Assembly: GCA_020216575.1 (NCBI GenBank)
Contig: JAIUYC010000324.1
Location: forward strand, 1-5,745
Origin: Coleofasciculus sp. S288
GTDB lineage: Bacteria > Cyanobacteriota > Cyanobacteriia > Cyanobacteriales > Coleofasciculaceae
DNA length: 5,745 nt
Reading direction: 5' to 3'
Position numbers and translations under genes: made by a program. Below, piece by piece: positions 3,490 through 5,745 of the stretch. The stretch's first letter is position 1. Each line of letters begins with the position of its first letter. The notes beneath the pieces were generated by a model. The model made no database searches. It was not told the DNA's origin and was given only the letters and a program-made list of their open reading frames with translations.

Positions 3490-5745
3490 GAGTTGCCCGT
3501 TGCCCTATTACAACTTACTTTTAACCTTGGTGTTGGTCTAGCGCTTACCCGCCTAGTCTTCTACACCTGCGCTCGGCTAGTGGAACCCGTTAATGGATAC
3601 CGGAGAAAACCATCGTTTCATCTCCTCTGGTTTCTGGGAGGCGGCTTGGTTATCGGTAGTATCCTCTGGTCAATTCAGTTGCTTGCTAGGGAAGGTTTCA
3701 CAATTCCCCTGACTAGCTTTATGACAGCCGTGCTGATGGTACTGCTAGCCGCAGCAAGCGTCTGGGGAAAGCCAATCGCTCGTTCGGGCGAACGGACAAA
3801 ACGAACTGAAAAGCAGAGAGTGCGATCGCTACCCCTACAACGTCAGGTGTCGGCGGATTTCCCTCAACGGCAGACTTGCAACCGTAAAACCTTGAAAAGC
3901 GTCAGACAGGAAATTACAGCCACCACCGACGTAGAGAGCGGCGTAAAACAACACTCAGGGAATGGCGAACCGGCGTCATTGACATTGGCTCAGAGTCGAG
4001 TTCGGCATCCGTTAAGGGCAAAAAAGACCACTGATTTGATTTCTCAGCATACCTCCGAAGGCTTCTACCTCTATTCTTCATCACCTTGCTTAACTCTTCT
4101 GGGATACAAGCCCGATGAGCTTGTAAGACAACCCGTTTATAACCGTAAGTTTTTTCATCTTCAATATTGGACGGGAATCGTGCCGTCTCACTTAAGCACC
4201 CTAGGGCAGACAGAAAACACCCCCACCAGCTACCGCATCCACTGTCAGGGTGGTGACTATATTTGCTTTAAAAACACTACGACACCCATCTACCATCCCG
4301 ATCTAGGTGTTGTGGAAGAAATTGTTCCCATTTCCTGCGACATTAAAGATCGCAAAGAGGAGGCACTACCAAAACGCGATCGCCAGTTCGAGAAGCTGGT
4401 TGCCAACGTACCCGCAGCAATCTTCCAATTTCTGCGCCGCACAGATGGCTCCCTTTCCTTCCCATTTGTTAGTCATGGGGCTCGCGAAATTTATAATTTA
4501 GAACCTTTACAAATCCAGAAGAATGCGGCAATTGTTATCGATCTTATTCACCCCGATGACCGTGCAAGTTTTGAAACCTCTTTCAAAACCTCAGCCGAAA
4601 CTCTACAGCCTTGGAGATGGGAGGGACGGTTTGTTTTGCGATCGGGAAAACTCAAATGGTTGCAAGCGGCCGCCCGACCTGAGTTGCAAGCAAATGGCGA
4701 TATTCTTTGGTACGGAGTGCTAATGGACATTACAAAGTATAAACAGACTGAAGTGGCACTCTTGGAGTGGTCTTCTTGCAGAAGCGCTTCGCTACTCCTG
4801 CACCGTCGAGAATCCCTGCTGTTCGAGCTAGCCAACCAAATCCGCAATTCCCTGGAACTCGAAACCATCTTAGAAACGGCTGTAGAGTCAATCCGCAATC
4901 TTTTACAGATTGACCGATGTCACTTCATTTGGTACAGATCGCACGAGGTAACCCCCTATTGGGAAGTCGTTAGTGAAGCCAGAAACCCTATCCTGAAAAG
5001 CCATCTCGGTGAGTATCCCACGGCTCGATTAGGATGGCTTGGCAAGCGGCTTTTACAGCAGCAGCTTGTCCAAGTCGATGCAGTGGAGACACTCAACGAT
5101 TCCAACATGCGACAGTGCTTAGTCGAACTAGGCTACACTTCGCTTTTGTCCATTCCTATTCAAACGAAACTTGGGGAAATTGGAGCGATTAGCTGCGTTC
5201 ACTGCACCGGCATGCGAAGTTGGGATTATCGGGAAGTGGAATTGTTGCAAGCGGTTGTGGCGCAACTTGCGATCGCGATCGATCAGGCGGCACTCTACAC
5301 TCAAGCCCGCGAAACCGCCCAACACGCCCAAGCGCAAGCCCGAGAACTCGAGCGTACCCTGAACCAACTGAAAACTACCCAAGCTCAGCTCGTACATAGT
5401 GCAAAAATGTCCAGCTTGGGACAACTAGTTGCTGGTATCGCTCACGAGATTAACAATCCTGTCAACTTTATCCACGGCAACCTGATCTATGCCAGTGCTT
5501 ATATCTACGACTTGATCAGCATGTTACGCCTCTATCAAGAGGAATTTCCCAATCCTACAGCCTCAATTTTGAAACAAGCTGAAGTCATCGATTTAGACTT
5601 TCTGACCAACGACCTTCCCAAACTTCTCGGTTCAATGCAACAGGGAACTGACCGCATCCGCTCAATTGTCCTTAGCTTGCGGAACTTTTCGCGGCTGGAC
5701 GAAGCCGAGATGAAGGACGTGAACTTGCATGAAGGGATTGACAGC
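3478..5745 (+). CDS. Membrane-anchored PAS-PAS-GAF sensor histidine kinase, 3'-truncated by window edge
   Basis: The frame is open for 756 codons from ATG 3478 to the window end. An in-frame TGA at 3472-3474 leaves this ATG as the first possible start. Its AAGG (3474-3477) is too close to act as a normal ribosome site. Residues 6-30, 47-70 and 74-96 are hydrophobic, giving three likely membrane segments; 98-180 is basic, polar and poorly conserved. A diverged PAS follows (about 185-295, YLYSSSPCLTLLGYKPDEL), then PAS/PAC (302-424, ending WYGVLMDITKYKQTE), GAF (about 447-605, with IRNLLQIDRCHFIWYR), an Ala/Gln-rich coiled coil (606-645) and HisKA with the H-box SLGQLVAGIAHEINNPVNFI, phospho-acceptor His656. 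The N-, G- and F-boxes of the ATPase domain lie beyond the edge. It would autophosphorylate and pass phosphate to an unknown response regulator. The GAF lacks an evident chromophore motif, so light sensing is not claimed. The signal is unknown. Confidence 0.93.
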   Translation, partial: MSTNELPVALLQLTFNLGVGLALTRLVFYTCARLVEPVNGYRRKPSFHLLWFLGGGLVIGSILWSIQLLAREGFTIPLTSFMTAVLMVLLAAASVWGKPIARSGERTKRTEKQRVRSLPLQRQVSADFPQRQTCNRKTLKSVRQEITATTDVESGVKQHSGNGEPASLTLAQSRVRHPLRAKKTTDLISQHTSEGFYLYSSSPCLTLLGYKPDELVRQPVYNRKFFHLQYWTGIVPSHLSTLGQTENTPTSYRIHCQGGDYICFKNTTTPIYHPDLGVVEEIVPISCDIKDRKEEALPKRDRQFEKLVANVPAAIFQFLRRTDGSLSFPFVSHGAREIYNLEPLQIQKNAAIVIDLIHPDDRASFETSFKTSAETLQPWRWEGRFVLRSGKLKWLQAAARPELQANGDILWYGVLMDITKYKQTEVALLEWSSCRSASLLLHRRESLLFELANQIRNSLELETILETAVESIRNLLQIDRCHFIWYRSHEVTPYWEVVSEARNPILKSHLGEYPTARLGWLGKRLLQQQLVQVDAVETLNDSNMRQCLVELGYTSLLSIPIQTKLGEIGAISCVHCTGMRSWDYREVELLQAVVAQLAIAIDQAALYTQARETAQHAQAQARELERTLNQLKTTQAQLVHSAKMSSLGQLVAGIAHEINNPVNFIHGNLIYASAYIYDLISMLRLYQEEFPNPTASILKQAEVIDLDFLTNDLPKLLGSMQQGTDRIRSIVLSLRNFSRLDEAEMKDVNLHEGIDS
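3781..3794. repeat. 14-bp perfect palindrome inside the kinase gene
   Basis: CGTTCGGGCGAACG lies in the stretch coding for the polar linker after the third membrane segment. It may be a small dispersed repeat or simply fold the mRNA. It does not disturb the frame. Little more can be said. Confidence 0.3.
4764..4798. repeat. Small palindromic repeat inserted in frame in the kinase PAS-GAF linker
   Basis: The outer arms GGAGTGG (4764-4770) and CTACTCC (4792-4798) pair at 6 of 7 positions. Inside are CTTCTTGCAGAAG (4772-4784) and the perfect palindrome GAAGCGCTTC (4781-4790). GCGAAGCGCTTCTGC-type blocks are, to my knowledge, typical of small dispersed repeats in Nostoc-like genomes. It encodes about EWSSCRSASLLL, residues out of character between the PAC tail (KYKQTEVAL) and the GAF start. 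The frame is kept. Flanking ACTCTTGG and ACTCCTGC look like a partial duplication. Confidence 0.6.

Noticed and set aside
4548..4898. 116-codon minus-strand frame
   Set aside because: It lies wholly inside the kinase coding region, opposite PAS/GAF codons that give a clearly conserved protein; it is an antisense shadow.
5197..5220. CVHC in the kinase GAF as a bilin-binding cysteine (cyanobacteriochrome)
   Set aside because: It sits on the late strand near the C-terminal helix of the GAF, not at the usual chromophore Cys-His position, and the other phytochrome/CBCR signature residues are missing.

Overview
The window looks like a chromosomal segment of a filamentous-type cyanobacterium. Six perfect HIP1 octamers (GCGATCGC) occur in 5.7 kb, at 191, 599, 2587, 3822, 4376 and 5269. 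The protein set fits as well: a TPR protein whose repeats carry the AWNNRG signature, a BON-domain protein, a pheophytinase-like alpha/beta hydrolase and a large PAS-GAF sensor kinase. Short dispersed palindromic repeats are also present. No species is assigned.

Layout. (1) 1-799, plus: the 3' end of a TPR gene that starts outside the window. (2) 800-1133: non-coding, with a dispersed inverted repeat and a possible promoter. (3) 1134-1502, plus: a small BON-domain protein. (4) 1541-2512, minus: an alpha/beta hydrolase convergent with the BON gene, most likely starting at a GTG. (5) 2513-3477: almost 1 kb without a credible protein gene, and the most interesting part. It holds a short tandem repeat, a run of perfect palindromes with GTAA/TTAC half-sites around a good sigma-70-type promoter (TTGACA-17-TATAGC), then about 220 nt that looks like a HEARO/omega RNA (the RNA partner of IscB-type HNH nucleases) without any iscB gene, then about 290 nt of further structured leader. 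(6) 3478-5745, plus: a membrane-anchored sensor histidine kinase (3 TM, 2 PAS, GAF, coiled coil, HisKA) that is open to the end of the window and lacks only its ATPase domain there.

The protein genes do not form an obvious pathway. The intergenic block is best read as a solitary mobile-element RNA lying between a promoter with operator-like dyads and the kinase. Transcription from that promoter would cross the RNA and give the kinase a leader of roughly 600 nt. The RNA assignment rests on architecture and on short motifs remembered from IscB omega RNAs, so it needs a covariance-model search to confirm.
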